Below, in pieces: positions 49,604-63,250 of a DNA stretch of 64,000 nucleotides. Below the pieces are notes generated by a model. That model did not search any database and was not told the DNA's origin. It saw only the letters and a program-made list of their open reading frames with translations. Source of the DNA: Clarkia xantiana subsp. parviflora (lineage: Eukaryota > Streptophyta > Magnoliopsida > Myrtales > Onagraceae); contig JAPTYO010000006.1 in NCBI GenBank assembly GCA_036873135.1, positions 1,287,329 to 1,351,328 on the forward strand, given 5' to 3'. The translations under genes and the position numbers were made by a program. Positions within the stretch are counted from its first letter, which is position 1. The number at the start of each line of letters is the position of its first letter.

Positions 49604-52590
49604 TTATTCTAAACATATGATCATACTTAAGTCTTTATCCCTTTTAAGTTCGGTCTCAGAATCAACTTTTATTCATAGGGAAACACTCTCGGAGCTCTGA
49701 ATTAGATGAAATTAGTTGTTATCGCATTTATTCTAAACATATGATCATACTAAAGTCTTTATCCCTTTTAAGTTCGGTCTCAGAATCAACTTTTATTCAT
49801 AGGGCAACACTCTCAAGGCTCTGAATTGGATGAAATCAGTTGCTATGACATTTATTCTAAACATATGATCATACTAAAGTCTTTATCCATTTTAAGTTCG
49901 GTCTCAGAATAACCTTTTATTCATAGGGAAACACTCATGGAGCTCTTAATTGGATGAAATCAGTTGCTATCGCATTTATTCTAAATATATGATCATACTA
50001 AAGTCTTTATCCCTTTTTAGTTCGGTCTCAGAATCAACTTTTATTCATAGGGAAACACTCTCGAAGCTCTGAATTGGATGAAATCAGTTTCTATCGCATT
50101 TATTATAAACATATGATCATACTAAAGTCTTTATCCATTTTTAGTTCGGTCTCGGAATCAACTTTTATTCATAGGGCAACACTCTCAAGGCTCTGAATTG
50201 GATGAAATCAGTAGCTATGGCATTTATTCTAAACATATGATCATACTTAAGTCTTTATCCCTTTTAAGTTCGGTCTCAGAATAACCTTTTATACATAGGG
50301 AAACACTCGTGGAGCTCTGAATTGGATGAAATCAGTTGCTATCGCATTTATTCTAAATATATGATCATACTAAAGTCTTTATCCCTTTTTAATTCGGTCT
50401 CAGAATCAACTTTTATTCATAGGGAAACACTTTCGGAGCTCTAAATTGGATGAAATCAGTTGCTATCGCATTTATTATAAACATATGATCATACTAAAGT
50501 TTTTATCCATTTTTAGTTCGGTCTCGGAATCATCTTTTATTCATAGGGCAACACTCTCAAGGCTCTGAATTTGATGAAATTAGTAGCTATGGCATTTTTT
50601 TCTAAACATATGATCATACTTAAGTCTTTATACCTTTTAAGTTCGGTCTCAAAATCAACTTTTATTCATAGGGAAACACTCTCGGAGCTCTGAATTGGAT
50701 GAAATTAGTTGTTATCGCATTTATTCTAAACATATGATCATACTAAAGTCTTTATCCCTTTTAAGTTCGGTCTCAGAATCAACTTTTATTCATAGGGCAA
50801 CACTCTCAAGGCTCTGAATTGGATGAAATCAGTTGCTATGACATTTATTCTAAACATATGATCATACTAAAGTCTTTATCCATTTTAAGTTCGGTCTCAG
50901 AATAACCTTTTATTCATAGGGAAACACTCATGGAGCTCTGAATTGGATGAAATCAGTTGCTATCGCATTTATTCTAAATATATGATCATACTAAAGTCTT
51001 TATCCCTTTTTAGTTCGGTCTCAGAATCAACTTTTATTCATAGGGAAACACTCTCGGAGCTCTGAATTGGATGAAATCAGTTTCTATCGCATTTATTATA
51101 AACATATGATCATACTAAAGTCTTTATCCATTTTTAGTTCGGTCTCGGAATCAACTTTTATTCATAGGGCAACACTCTCAAGGCTCTGAATTGGATGAAA
51201 TCAGTAGCTATGGCATTTATTCTAAACATATGATCATACTTAAGTCTTTATCCCTTTTAAGTTCGGTCTCAGAATAACCTTTTATTCATAGGGAAACACT
51301 CGTGGAGCTCTGAATTGGATGAAATCAGTTGCTATCGCATTTATTCTAAATATATGATCATACTAAAGTCTTTATCCCTTTTTAATTCGGTCTCAGAATC
51401 AACTTTTATTCATAGGGAAACACTCTCGGAGCTCTGAATTGGATGAAATCAGTTGCTATCGCATTTATTATAAACATATGATCATACTAAAGTTTTTATC
51501 CATTTTTAGTTCGGTCTCGGAATCATCTTTTATTCATAGGGCAACACTCTTAAGGCTCTGAATTGGATGAAATTAGTAGCTATGGCATTTTTTCTAAACA
51601 TATGATCATACTTAAGTCTTTATACCTTTTAAGTTCGGTCTCAAAATCAACTTTTATTCATAGGGAAACACTCTCGGAGCTCTGAATTGGATGAAATTAG
51701 TTGTTATCGCATTTATTCTAAACATATGATCATACTAAAGTCTTTATCCCTTTTAAGTTCGGTCTCATAATCAACTTTTATTCATAGGGCAACACTCTCA
51801 AGGCTCTGAATTGGATGAAATCAGTTGCTATGATATTTATTCTAAACATATGATCATACTAAAGTCTTTATCCCTTTTAAGTTCGATCTCAGACTCAACT
51901 TTTATTCATAGAGAAACACTCTCGAGGCTCTGAATTGGATGAAAACAGTTGCTATCACCTTTATTCTAAATATATGTTTATACTAAAGTCTTTATCCCTT
52001 TTAAGTTCGTTCTCAGAATAACCTTTTATTCATAGGGAAACACTCACGGAGCTCTGAATTGGATGAAATCAGTTGATATCGCATTTATTCTAAATATATG
52101 ATCAAACTAAAGTCTTTATCCCTTTTTAGTTCAGTCTCAGAATCAACTTTTATTCATAGGGAAACACTCTCGGAGCTCTGAATTGGATAAAATCAGTTGC
52201 TATCGCATTTTTTCTAAACATATGATCATACTAAAAGTCTTTATCCCTTTTAAGTTCGGTCTCAGAATAACCTTTTATTTATAGGGAAACACTCATGGAG
52301 CTCTGAATTGGATGAAATCAGTTGATATCGCATTTATTCTAAATATATGATCATACTAAAGTCTTTATCCCTTTTTAGTTCGGTCTCAGAATCAACTTTT
52401 ATTCATAGGGAAACACTCTCGGAGCTCTGAATTGGATGAAATCAATTGCTATCGCATTTATTATAAACATATGATCATACTAAAGTCTTTATCCATTTTT
52501 AGTTCGGTATCGGAATCATCTTTTATTCATAGGGCAACACTCTCAAGGCTCTGAATTGGATGAAATTAGTAGCTATGGCATTTATTCTAA
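49604..52590 (+). repeat. Satellite with chimeric monomers, 24-monomer spacing
   Basis: Order read from the sequence: rest of G, H, A/D chimera (49818-49941), E, F, G/D chimera (from 50190), E, F, G, H, A/D, E, F, G/D, E, F, G, H, A, B, C, D, E, F, then G up to the insertion. A/D starts as A (tatgacattt) and ends as D (ggtctcagaataacc, actcatgga), skipping B and C. G/D starts as G (tagctatggc, tacttaagtc) and ends actcgtgga. The spacing 49052 to 52591 is 3539 bp. Confidence 0.85.
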
Positions 52591-53143
52591 GGGTTAAGAA
52601 CCTATGAAAGGTCTGAACTATCACCCATGTTAACGGGAGAGGTCTGAAATTTAAAAAGTTAATAACAGATGTCAGAAATTTATGTTTTGTTGATAACAAC
52701 GGTCTCCGTTAGTTTTTTTCCGTTAAAACTAACGGAAGTTGGTTACATGCTTGGCATGTGACCGGAAATAAAATAAAATTCCAAAAATGCCCTTCTATCA
52801 AGTGTGCCCCTCACATGCATGGAGTGAAAAGACCAAAATGCCCTTGAAGCCACCACGGTACTCCGGCGACCACCAATCGTACTCCGGCGACCACCACCGT
52901 ACTCCGGCGACCACCACCGTACTCCGGCGACCACCACCAAGGCTCCGATTGGGCCAAAATCGGAGCCACCGGCCCCGATTGGGCTCCGATCGGAGCCACC
53001 GGCCCCGATTGAGCTCCGATCGGAGCCACCGGCCCCGATTAGACTCCGATCGGGGCCAAAAAAGCTCCGATCGGAGCCAAAAAGCTCCGATCGGAGCTTT
53101 GTGGCTCAGGTCGGAGCCACAGAGCTCCGGTCGGAGTTAACCC
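52591..53143. mobile_element. Mutator-like insertion, copy 3 (553 bp)
   Basis: Nearly identical to copy 2; it differs by an extra T in the run at the CCGTTAG hairpin and by ggttacatgc in the second hairpin. Same target duplication and same monomer position. Confidence 0.75.
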
Positions 53144-55758
53144 TTATTCTAAACATATGATCATACTTAAGTCTTTATCCCTTTTAAGTTCGGTCTAAGA
53201 ATCAACTTTTATTCATAGGGAAACACTCTCGGAGCTCTGAATTAGATGAAATTAGTTGTTATCGCATTTATTCTAAACATATGATCATACTAAAGTCTTT
53301 ATCCCTTTTAAGTTCGGTCTCAGAATCAACTTTTATTCATAGGGCAACACTCTCAAGGCTCTGAATTGGATGAAATCAGTTGCTATGACATTTATTCTAA
53401 ACATATGATCATACTAAAGTCTTTATCCATTTTAAGTTCGGTCTCAGAATAACCTTTTATTCATAGGGAAACACTCATGGAGCTCTTAATTGGATGAAAT
53501 CAGTTGCTATCGCATTTATTCTAAATATATGATCATACTAAAGTCTTTATCCCTTTTTAATTCGGTCTCAGAATCAACTTTTATTCATAGGGAAACACTT
53601 TCGGAGCTCTGAATTGGATGAAATCAGTTGCTATCGCATTTATTATAAACATATGATCATACTAAAGTTTTTATCCATTTTTAGTTCGGTCTCGGAATCA
53701 TCTTTTATTCATAGGGCAACACTCTCAAGGCTCTGAATTTGATGAAATTAGTAGCTATGGCATTTTTTTCTAAACATATGATCATACTTAAGTCTTTATA
53801 CCTTTTAAGTTCGGTCTCAAAATCAACTTTTATTCATAGGGAAACACTCTCGGAGCTCTGAATTGGATGAAATTAGTTGTTATCGCATTTATTCTAAACA
53901 TATGATCATACTAAAGTCTTTATCCCTTTTAAGTTCGGTCTCAGAATCAACTTTTATTCATAGGGCAACACTCTCAAGGCTCTGAATTGGATGAAATCAG
54001 TTGCTATGACATTTATTCTAAACATATGATCATACTAAAGTCTTTATCCATTTTAAGTTCGGTCTCAGAATAACCTTTTATTCATAGGGAAACACTCATG
54101 GAGCTCTGAATTGGATGAAATCAGTTGCTATCGCATTTATTCTAAATATATGATCATACTAAAGTCTTTATCCCTTTTTAGTTCGGTCTCAGAATCAACT
54201 TTTATTCATAGGGAAACACTCTCGGAGCTCTGAATTGGATGAAATCAGTTTCTATCGCATTTATTATAAACATATGATCATACTAAAGTCTTTATCCATT
54301 TTTAGTTCGGTCTCGGAATCAACTTTTATTCATAGGGCAACACTCTCAAGGCTCTGAATTGGATGAAATCAGTAGCTATGGCATTTATTCTAAACATATG
54401 ATCATACTTAAGTCTTTATCCCTTTTAAGTTCGGTCTCAGAATAACCTTTTATTCATAGGGAAACACTCGTGGAGCTCTGAATTGGATGAAATCAGTTGC
54501 TATCGCATTTATTCTAAATATATGATCATACTAAAGTCTTTATCCCTTTTTAATTCGGTCTCAGAATCAACTTTAATTCATAGGGAAACACTCTCGGAGC
54601 TCTGAATTGGATGAAATCAGTTGCTATCGCATTTATTATAAACATATGATCATACTAAAGTTTTTATCCATTTTTAGTTCGGTCTCGGAATCATCTTTTA
54701 TTCATAGGGCAACACTCTTAAGGCTCTGAATTGGATGAAATTAGTAGCTATGGCATTTTTTCTAAACATATGATCATACTTAAGTCTTTATACCTTTTAA
54801 GTTCGGTCTCAAAATCAACTTTTATTCATAGGGAAACACTCTCGGAGCTCTGAATTGGATGAAATTAGTTGTTATCGCATTTATTCTAAACATATGATCA
54901 TACTAAAGTCTTTATCCCTTTTAAGTTCGGTCTCATAATCAACTTTTATTCATAGGGCAACACTCTCAAGGCTCTGAATTGGATGAAATCAGTTGCTATG
55001 ATATTTATTCTAAACATATGATCATACTAAAGTCTTTATCCCTTTTAAGTTCGATCTCAGACTCAACTTTTATTCATAGAGAAACACTCTCGAGGCTCTG
55101 AATTGGATGAAAACAGTTGCTATCACCTTTATTCTAAATATATGTTTATACTAAAGTCTTTATCCCTTTTAAGTTCGTTCTCAGAATAACCTTTTATTCA
55201 TAGGGAAACACTCACGGAGCTCTGAATTGGATGAAATCAGTTGATATCGCATTTATTCTAAATATATGATCAAACTAAAGTCTTTATCCCTTTTTAGTTC
55301 AGTCTCAGAATCAACTTTTATTCATAGGGAAACACTCTCGGAGCTCTGAATTGGATAAAATCAGTTGCTATCGCATTTTTTCTAAACATATGATCATACT
55401 AAAAGTCTTTATCCCTTTTAAGTTCGGTCTCAGAATAACCTTTTATTTATAGGGAAACACTCATGGAGCTCTGAATTGGATGAAATCAGTTGATATCGCA
55501 TTTATTCTAAATATATGATCATACTAAAGTCTTTATCCCTTTTTAGTTCGGTCTCAGAATCAACTTTTATTCATAGGGAAACACTCTCGGAGCTCTGAAT
55601 TGGATGAAATCAATTGCTATCGCATTTATTATAAACATATGATCATACTAAAGTCTTTATCCATTTTTAGTTCGGTATCGGAATCATCTTTTATTCATAG
55701 GGCAACACTCTCAAGGCTCTGAATTGGATGAAATTAGTAGCTATGGCATTTATTCTAA
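53144..55758 (+). repeat. Satellite with chimeric monomers, 21-monomer spacing
   Basis: Same order as the preceding block but lacking one G/D-E-F trio: G, H, A/D, E, F, then G, H, A/D, E, F, G/D, E, F, then G, H, A-F and G to the insertion. Spacing is 3168 bp, 371 bp (three monomers) less than the previous block. Shared private variants (agctcttaattgg, gaatttgatgaaatt, tttataccttt) show the two blocks are duplicates. Confidence 0.85.
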
Positions 55759-56311
55759 GGGTTAAGAACCTATGAAAGGTCTGAACTATCACCCATGTTA
55801 ACGGGAGAGGTCTGAAATTTAAAAAGTTAATAACAGATGTCAGAAATTTATATTTTGTTGATAACAACGGTCTCCGTTAGTTTTTTTCCGTTAAAACTAA
55901 CGGAAGTTGGTTACATGCTTGGCATGTGACCGGAAATAAAATAAAATTCCAAAAATGCCCTTCTATCAAGTGTGCCCCTCACATGCATGGAGTGAAAAGA
56001 CCAAAATGCCCTTGAAGCCACCACGGTACTCCGGCGACCACCAATCGTACTCCGGCGACCACCACCGTACTCCGGCGACCACCACCGTACTCCGGCGACC
56101 ACCACCAAGGCTCCGATTGGGCCAAAATCGGAGCCACCGGCCCCGATTGGGCTCCGATCGGAGCCACCGGCCCCGATTGAGCTCCGATCGGAGCCACCGG
56201 CCCCGATTAGACTCCGATCGGGGCCAAAAAAGCTCCGATCGGAGCCAAAAAGCTCCGATCGGAGCTTTGTGGCTCAGGTCGGAGCCACAGAGCTCCGGTC
56301 GGAGTTAACCC
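55759..56311. mobile_element. Mutator-like insertion, copy 4 (553 bp)
   Basis: Shares the extra T and ggttacatgc with copy 3, plus tatattttg in place of tatgttttg. Same position and duplication. Confidence 0.75.
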
Positions 56312-59300
56312 TTATTCTAAACATATGATCATACTTAAGTCTTTATCCCTTTTAAGTTCGGTCTAAGAATCAACTTTTATTCATAGGGAAACACTCTCGG
56401 AGCTCTGAATTAGATGAAATTAGTTGTTATCGCATTTATTCTAAACATATGATCATACTAAAGTCTTTATCCCTTTTAAGTTCGGTCTCAGAATCAACTT
56501 TTATTCATAGGGCAACACTCTCAAGGCTCTGAATTGGATGAAATCAGTTGCTATGACATTTATTCTAAACATATGATCATACTAAAGTCTTTATCCATTT
56601 TAAGTTCGGTCTCAGAATAACCTTTTATTCATAGGGAAACACTCATGGAGCTCTTAATTGGATGAAATCAGTTGCTATCGCATTTATTCTAAATATATGA
56701 TCATACTAAAGTCTTTATCCCTTTTTAGTTCGGTCTCAGAATCAACTTTTATTCATAGGGAAACACTCTCGGAGCTCTGAATTGGATGAAATCAGTTTCT
56801 ATCGCATTTATTATAAACATATGATCATACTAAAGTCTTTATCCATTTTTAGTTCAGTCTCGGAATCAACTTTTATTCATAGGGCAACACTCTCAAGGCT
56901 CTGAATTGGATGAAATCAGTAGCTATGGCATTTATTCTAAACATATGATCATACTTAAGTCTTTATCCCTTTTAAGTTCGGTCTCAGAATAACCTTTTAT
57001 TCATAGGGAAACACTCGTGGAGCTCTGAATTGGATGAAATCAGTTGCTATCGCATTTATTCTAAATATATGATCATACTAAAGTCTTTATCCCTTTTTAA
57101 TTCGGTCTCAGAATCAACTTTTATTCATAGGGAAACACTCTCGGAGCTCTGAATTGGATGAAATCAGTTGCAATCGCATTTATTATAAACATATGATCAT
57201 ACTAAAGTTTTTATCCATTTTTAGTTCGGTCTCGGAATCATCTTTTATTCATAGGGCAACACTCTCAAGACTCTGAATTGGATGAAATTAGTAGCTATGG
57301 CATTTTTTCTAAACATATGATCATACTTAAGTCTTTATACCTTTTAAGTTCGGTCTCAAAATCAACTTTTATTCATAGGGAAACACTCTCGGAGCTCTGA
57401 ATTGGATGAAATTAGTTGTTATCGCATTTATTCTAAACATATGATTATACTAAAGTCTTTATCCCTTTTAAGTTCGGTCTCAGAATCAACTTTTATTCAT
57501 AGGGAAACACTCTCAAGGCTCTGAATTGGATGAAATCAGTTGCTATGACATTTATTCTAAACATATGATCATACTAAAGTCTTTATCCATTTTAAGTTCG
57601 GTCTCAGAATAACATTTTATTCATAGGGAAACACTCATGGAGCTCTGAATTGGATGAAATCAGTTGCTATCGCATTTATTCTAAATATATGATCATACTA
57701 AAGTCTTTATCCCTTTTTAGTTCGGTCTCAGAATCAACTTTTATTCATAGGGAAACACTCTCGGAGCTCTGAATTGGATGAAATCAGTTTCTATCGCATG
57801 TATTATAAACATATGATCATACTAAAGTCTTTATCCATTTTTAGTTCGGTCTCGGAATCCACTTTTTTCATAGGGCAACACTCTCAAGGCTCTGAATTGG
57901 ATGAAATCAGTAGCTATGGCATTTATTCTAAACATATGATCATACTTAAGTCTTTATCCCTTTTAAGTTCGGTCTCAGAATAACCTTTTATTCATAGGGA
58001 AACACTCGTGGAGCTCTGAATTGGATGAAATCAGTTGCTATCGCATTTATTCTAAATATATGATCATACTAACGTCTTTATCCCTTTTAATTCGGTCTCA
58101 GAATCAACTTTTATTCATAGGGAAACACTCTCGGAGCTCTGAATAGGATGAAATCAGTTGCTATCGCATTTATTATAAACATATGATCATACTAAAGTTT
58201 TTATCCATTTTTAGTTCGGTCTCGGAATCATCTTTTATTCATAGGGCAACACTCTTAAGGCTCTGAATTGGATGAAATTAGTAGCTATGGCATTTTTTCT
58301 AAACATATGATCATACTTAAGTCTTTATCCCTTTTAAGTTCGGTCTCAAAATCAACTTTTATTCATAGGGAAACACTCTCGGAGCTCTGAATTGGATGAA
58401 ATTAGTTGTTATCGCATTTATTCTAAACATATGATCATACTAAAGTCTTTATCCCTTTTAAGTTCGGTCTCATAATCAACTTTTATTCATAGGGCAACAC
58501 TCTCAAGGCTCTGAATTGGATGAAATCAGTTGCTATGATATTTATTCTAAACATATGATCATACTAAAGTCTTTATCCCTTTTAAGTTCGATCTCAGACA
58601 CAACTTTTATTCATAGAGAAACACTCTCGAGGCTCTGAATTGGATGAAAACAGTTGATATCACCTTTATTCTAAATATATGTTTATACTAAAGTCTTTAT
58701 CCCTTTTAAGTTCGTTCTCAGAATAACCTTTTATTCATAGGGAAACACTCACGGAGCTCTGAATTGGATGAAATCAGTTGATATCGCATTTATTCTAAAT
58801 ATATGATCAAACTAAAGTCTTTATCCCTTTTAGTTCAGTCTCAGAATCAACTTTTATTCATAGGGAAACACTCTCGGAGCTCTGAATTGGATAAAATCAG
58901 TTGCTATCGCATTTATTCTAAACATATGATCATACTAAAAGTCTTTATCCCTTTTAAGTTCGGTCTCAAAATAACCTTTTATTTATAGGGAAACACTCAT
59001 GGAGCTCTGAATTGGATGAAATCAGTTGCTATCGCATTTATTCTAAATATATGATCATACTAAAGTCTTTATCTCTTTTTAGTTCGGTCTCAGAATCAAC
59101 TTTTATTCATAGGGAAACACTCTCGGAGCTCTGAATTGGATGAAATCAATTGCTATCGCATTTATTATAAACATATGATCATAATAAAGTCTTTATCCAT
59201 TTTTAGTTCGGTCTCGGAATCATCTTTTATTCATAGGGCAACACTCTCAAGGCTCTGAATTGGATGAAATCAGTAGCTATGACATTTATTCTAAACATAT

Positions 59301-60163
59301 GATCATACTTAAGTCTTTATCTCTTTTAAATTCGGTCTCATAATCAACTTTTATTCATAGGGCAACACTCTAAAGGCTCTGAATTGGATGAAATCAGTTG
59401 CTATGATATTTATTCTAAACATATGATCATACTAAAGTCTTTATCCCTTTTAAGTTCGATCTCAGACTCAACTTTTATTCATAGAGAAACACTCTCGAGG
59501 CTCTGAATTGGATGAAAACAGTTGCTATCACCTTTATTCTAAATATATGTTTATACTAAAGTCTTTATCCCTTTTAAGTTCGTTCTCAGAATAACCTTTT
59601 ATTCATAGGGAAACACTCACGGAGCTCTGAATTGGATGAAATCAGTTGATATCGCATTTATTCTAAATATATGATCAAACTAAAGTCTTTATCCCTTTTT
59701 AGTTCAGTCTCAGAATCAACTTTTATTCATAGGGAAACACTCTCGGAGCTCTGAATTGGATAAAATCAGTTGCTATCGCATTTATTCTAAACATATGATC
59801 ATACTAAAAGTCTTTATCCCTTTTAAGTTCGGTCTCAGAATAACCTTTTATTTTTAGGGAAACACTCATGGAGCTCTGAATTGGATGAAATCAGTTGCTA
59901 TCGCATTTATTCTAAATATATGATCATACTAAAGTCTTTATCCCTTTTTAGTTCGGTCTCAGAATCAACTTTTATTCATAGGGAAACACTCTCGGAGCTT
60001 TGAATTGGATGAAATCAATTGCTATCGCATTTATTATAAACATATGATCATACTAAAGTCTTTCTCCATTTTTAGTTCGGTCTCGGAATCATCTTTTATT
60101 CATAGGGCAACACTCTCAAGGCTCTGAATTGGATGACATTAGTAGCTATGGCATTTATTCTAA
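56312..60163 (+). repeat. Satellite with chimeric monomers, 31-monomer spacing
   Basis: Two eight-monomer blocks with A/D and G/D chimeras, then a normal G,H,A-F block, then a G/H chimera (59252-59375), A-F and G to the next insertion. Spacing from copy 4 to copy 5 is 4405 bp, which minus the insert equals about 31 monomers. Private variants in this block include gtcttcgtt-free changes such as gaataggatg (58141) and tactaacgtc (58071). Confidence 0.8.
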
Positions 60164-60694
60164 GGGTTAAGAACCTATGAAAGGTCTGAACTATCACCCA
60201 TGTTAACGGAAGAGGTCTGAAATTTAAAAAGTTAATAACAGATGTCAGAAATTTATGTTTTGTTGATAACAGCGGTCTCCGTTAGTTTTTTCCGTTAAAA
60301 CTAACGAAAGTTGGTCACATGATTGGCATGTGACCGGAAATAAAATAAAATTCCAAAAATGCCCTTCTATCAAGTGTGCCCCTCACATGCATGGAGTGAA
60401 AAGACCAAAATGCCCTTGAAGCCACCACGGTACTCCGGCGACCACCAATCGTACTCCGGCAACCACCACCGTACTCCGCGACCACCACCAAGGCTCCGAT
60501 TGGGCCAAAATCGGAGCCACCGGCCCCGATAGGGCTCTGATCGGAGCCACCAGCCCCGATTGAGCTCCGATCGGAGCCACCGGCCCTGATTAGACTCCGA
60601 TCGGGGCCAAAAAAGCTACGATCGGAGCCAAAAAGCTCCGATCGGAGCTTTGTGGCTCAGGTCGGAGCCACAGAGCTCCGGTCGGAGTTAACCC
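60164..60694. mobile_element. Mutator-like insertion, copy 5 (531 bp)
   Basis: Same ends and position. Distinguished by catgattggcatg in the hairpin, ctccggcaacc and ctccgcgacc in the minisatellite (about three units) and ccccgatagggctctg. Identical in these markers to copy 7 but not to copy 6. Confidence 0.75.
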
Positions 60695-61696
60695 TTATTC
60701 TAAACATATGATCATACTTAAGTCTTTATCCCTTTTAAGTTCGGTCTCAGAATCAACTTTTATTCATAGGGAAACACTCTCGGAGCTCTGAATTGGATGA
60801 AATTAGTTGTTATCGCATTTATTCTAAACATATGATCATACTAAAGTCTTTATCCCTTTTAAGTTCGGTCTCATAATCAACTTTTATTCATAGGGCAACA
60901 CTCTCAAGGCTCTGAATTGGATGAAATCAGTTGCTATGATATTTATTCTAAACATATGATCATACTAAAGTCTTTATCCCTTTTAAGTTCGATCTCAGAC
61001 TCAACTTTTATTCATAGAGAAACACTCTCGAGGCTCTGAATTGGATGAAATCAGTTGCTATCACCTTTATTCTAAATATATGTTTATACTAAAGTCTTTA
61101 TCCCTTTTAAGTTCGTTCTCAGAATAACCTTTTATTCATAGGGAAACACTCACGGAGCTCTGAATTGGATGAAATCAGTTGATATCGCATTTATTCTAAA
61201 TATATGATCAAACTAAAGTCTTTATCCCTTTTTAGTTCAGTCTCAGAATCAACTTTTATTCATAGGGAAACACTCTCGGAGCTCTGAATTGGATAAAATC
61301 AGTTGCTATCGCATTTATTCTAAACATATGATCATACTAAAAGTCTTTATCCCTTTTAAGTTCGGTCTCAGAATAACCTTTTATTTATAGGGAAACACTC
61401 ATGGAGCTCTGAATTGGATGAAATCAGTTGCTATCGCATTTATTCTAAATATATGATCATACTAAAGTCTTTATCCATTTTTAGTTCGGTCTCAGAATCA
61501 ACTTTTATTCATAGGGAAACACTCTCGGAGCTCTGAATTGGATGAAATCAATTGCTATCGCATTTATTATAAACATATGATCATACTAAAGTCTTTATCC
61601 ATTTTTAGTTCGGTCTCGGAATCATCTTTTATTCATAGGGCAACACTCTCAAGGCTCTGAATTGGATGAAATTAGTAGCTATGGCATTTATTCTAA
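60695..61696 (+). repeat. Satellite, one 8-mer HOR between insertions 5 and 6
   Basis: Normal order G(rest)-H-A-B-C-D-E-F-G(first part). With the insert, the repeat unit is now about 1.53 kb. Carries the right-hand variants ctcataatc (H), ggataaaatcag (D), tttatttatag (D), gaaatcaattgc (F) and ggaatcatc (F). Confidence 0.92.
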
Positions 61697-62248
61697 GGGT
61701 TAAGAACCTATGAAAGGTCTGAACTATCACCCATGTTAACGGGAGAGGTCTGAAATTTAAAAAGTTAATAACAGATGTCAGAAATTTATGTTTTGTTGAT
61801 AACAGCGGTCTCCGTTAGTTTTTTCCTTTAAAACTAACGAAAGTTGGTCACATGCTTGGCATGTGACCGGAAATAAAATAAAATTCCAAAAATGCCCTTC
61901 TATCAAGTGTGCCCCTCACATGCATGGAGTTAAAAGACCAAAATGCCCTTGAAGCCACCACGGTACTCCGGCGACCACCAATCGTACTCCGGCGACCACC
62001 ACCGTACTCCGGCGCCCACCACCAAGGCTCCGATTGGGCCAAAATCGGAGCCACCGGCCCCGATTGGGCTCCGATCGGAGCCACCGGCCCCGATTGAGCT
62101 CCGATCGGAGCCACCGGCCCCGATTAGACTCCGATCGGGGCCAAAAAAGCTACGATCGGAGCCAAAAAGCTCCGATCGGAGCCAAAAAGCTCCGATCGGA
62201 GCTTTGTGGCTCTGGTCGGAGCCACAGAGCTCCGGTCGGAGTTAACCC
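61697..62248. mobile_element. Mutator-like insertion, copy 6 (552 bp)
   Basis: Same ends, position and duplication. Has three minisatellite units (one with ggcgcccacc) and one extra aagctccgatcggagccaaa unit. Also ttttttcctttaaaac, which weakens the first hairpin. Confidence 0.75.
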
Positions 62249-63250
62249 TTATTCTAAACATATGATCATACTTAAGTCTTTATCCCTTTTAAGTTCGGTC
62301 TCAGAATCAACTCTTATTCATAGGGAAACACTCTCGGAGCTCTGAATTGGATGAAATTAGTTGTTATCGCATTTATTCTAAACATATGATCATACTAAAG
62401 TCTTTATCCCTTTTAAGTTCGGTCTCATAATCAACTTTTATTCATAGGGCAACACTCTCAAGGCTCTGAATTGGATGAAATCAGTTGCTATGATATTTAT
62501 TCTAAACATATGATCATACTAAAGTCTTTATCCCTTTTAAGTTCGATCTCAGACTCAACTTTTATTCATAGAGAAACACTCTCGAGGCTCTGAATTGGAT
62601 GAAATCAGTTGCTATCACCTTTATTCTAAATATATGTTTATACTAAAGTCTTTATCCCTTTTAAGTTCGTTCTCAGAATAACCTTTTATTCATAGGGAAA
62701 CACTCACGGAGCTCTGAATTGGATGAAATCAGTTGATATCGCATTTATTCTAAATATATGATCAAACTAAAGTCTTTATCCCTTTTTAGTTCAGTCTCAG
62801 AATCAACTTTTATTCATAGGGAAACACTCTCGGAGCTCTGAATTGGATAAAATCAGTTGCTATCGCATTTATTCTAAACATATGATCATACTAAAAGTCT
62901 TTATCCCTTTTAAGTTCGGTCTCAGAATAACCTTTTATTTTTAGGGAAACACTCATGGAGCTCTGAATTGGATGAAATCAGTTGCTATCGCATTTATTCT
63001 AAATATATGATCATACTAAAGTCTTTATCCCTTTTTAGTTCGGTCTCAGAATCAACTTTTATTCATAGGGAAACACTCTCGGAGCTTTGAATTGGATGAA
63101 ATCAATTGCTATCGCATTTATTATAAACATATGATCATACTAAAGTCTTTCTCCATTTTTAGTTCGGTCTCGGAATCATCTTTTATTCATAGGGCAACAC
63201 TCTCAAGGCTCTGAATTGGATGACATTAGTAGCTATGGCATTTATTCTAA
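62249..63250 (+). repeat. Satellite, one 8-mer HOR between insertions 6 and 7
   Basis: Normal G-H-A-F-G order. It shares private variants with the sequence 3087 bp to the left: tttatttttagggaaac (near 59850 and 62937), ggagctttgaattgg, tctttctccattttt and ggatgacattag. This shows a tandem duplication of a two-HOR block. Confidence 0.92.
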
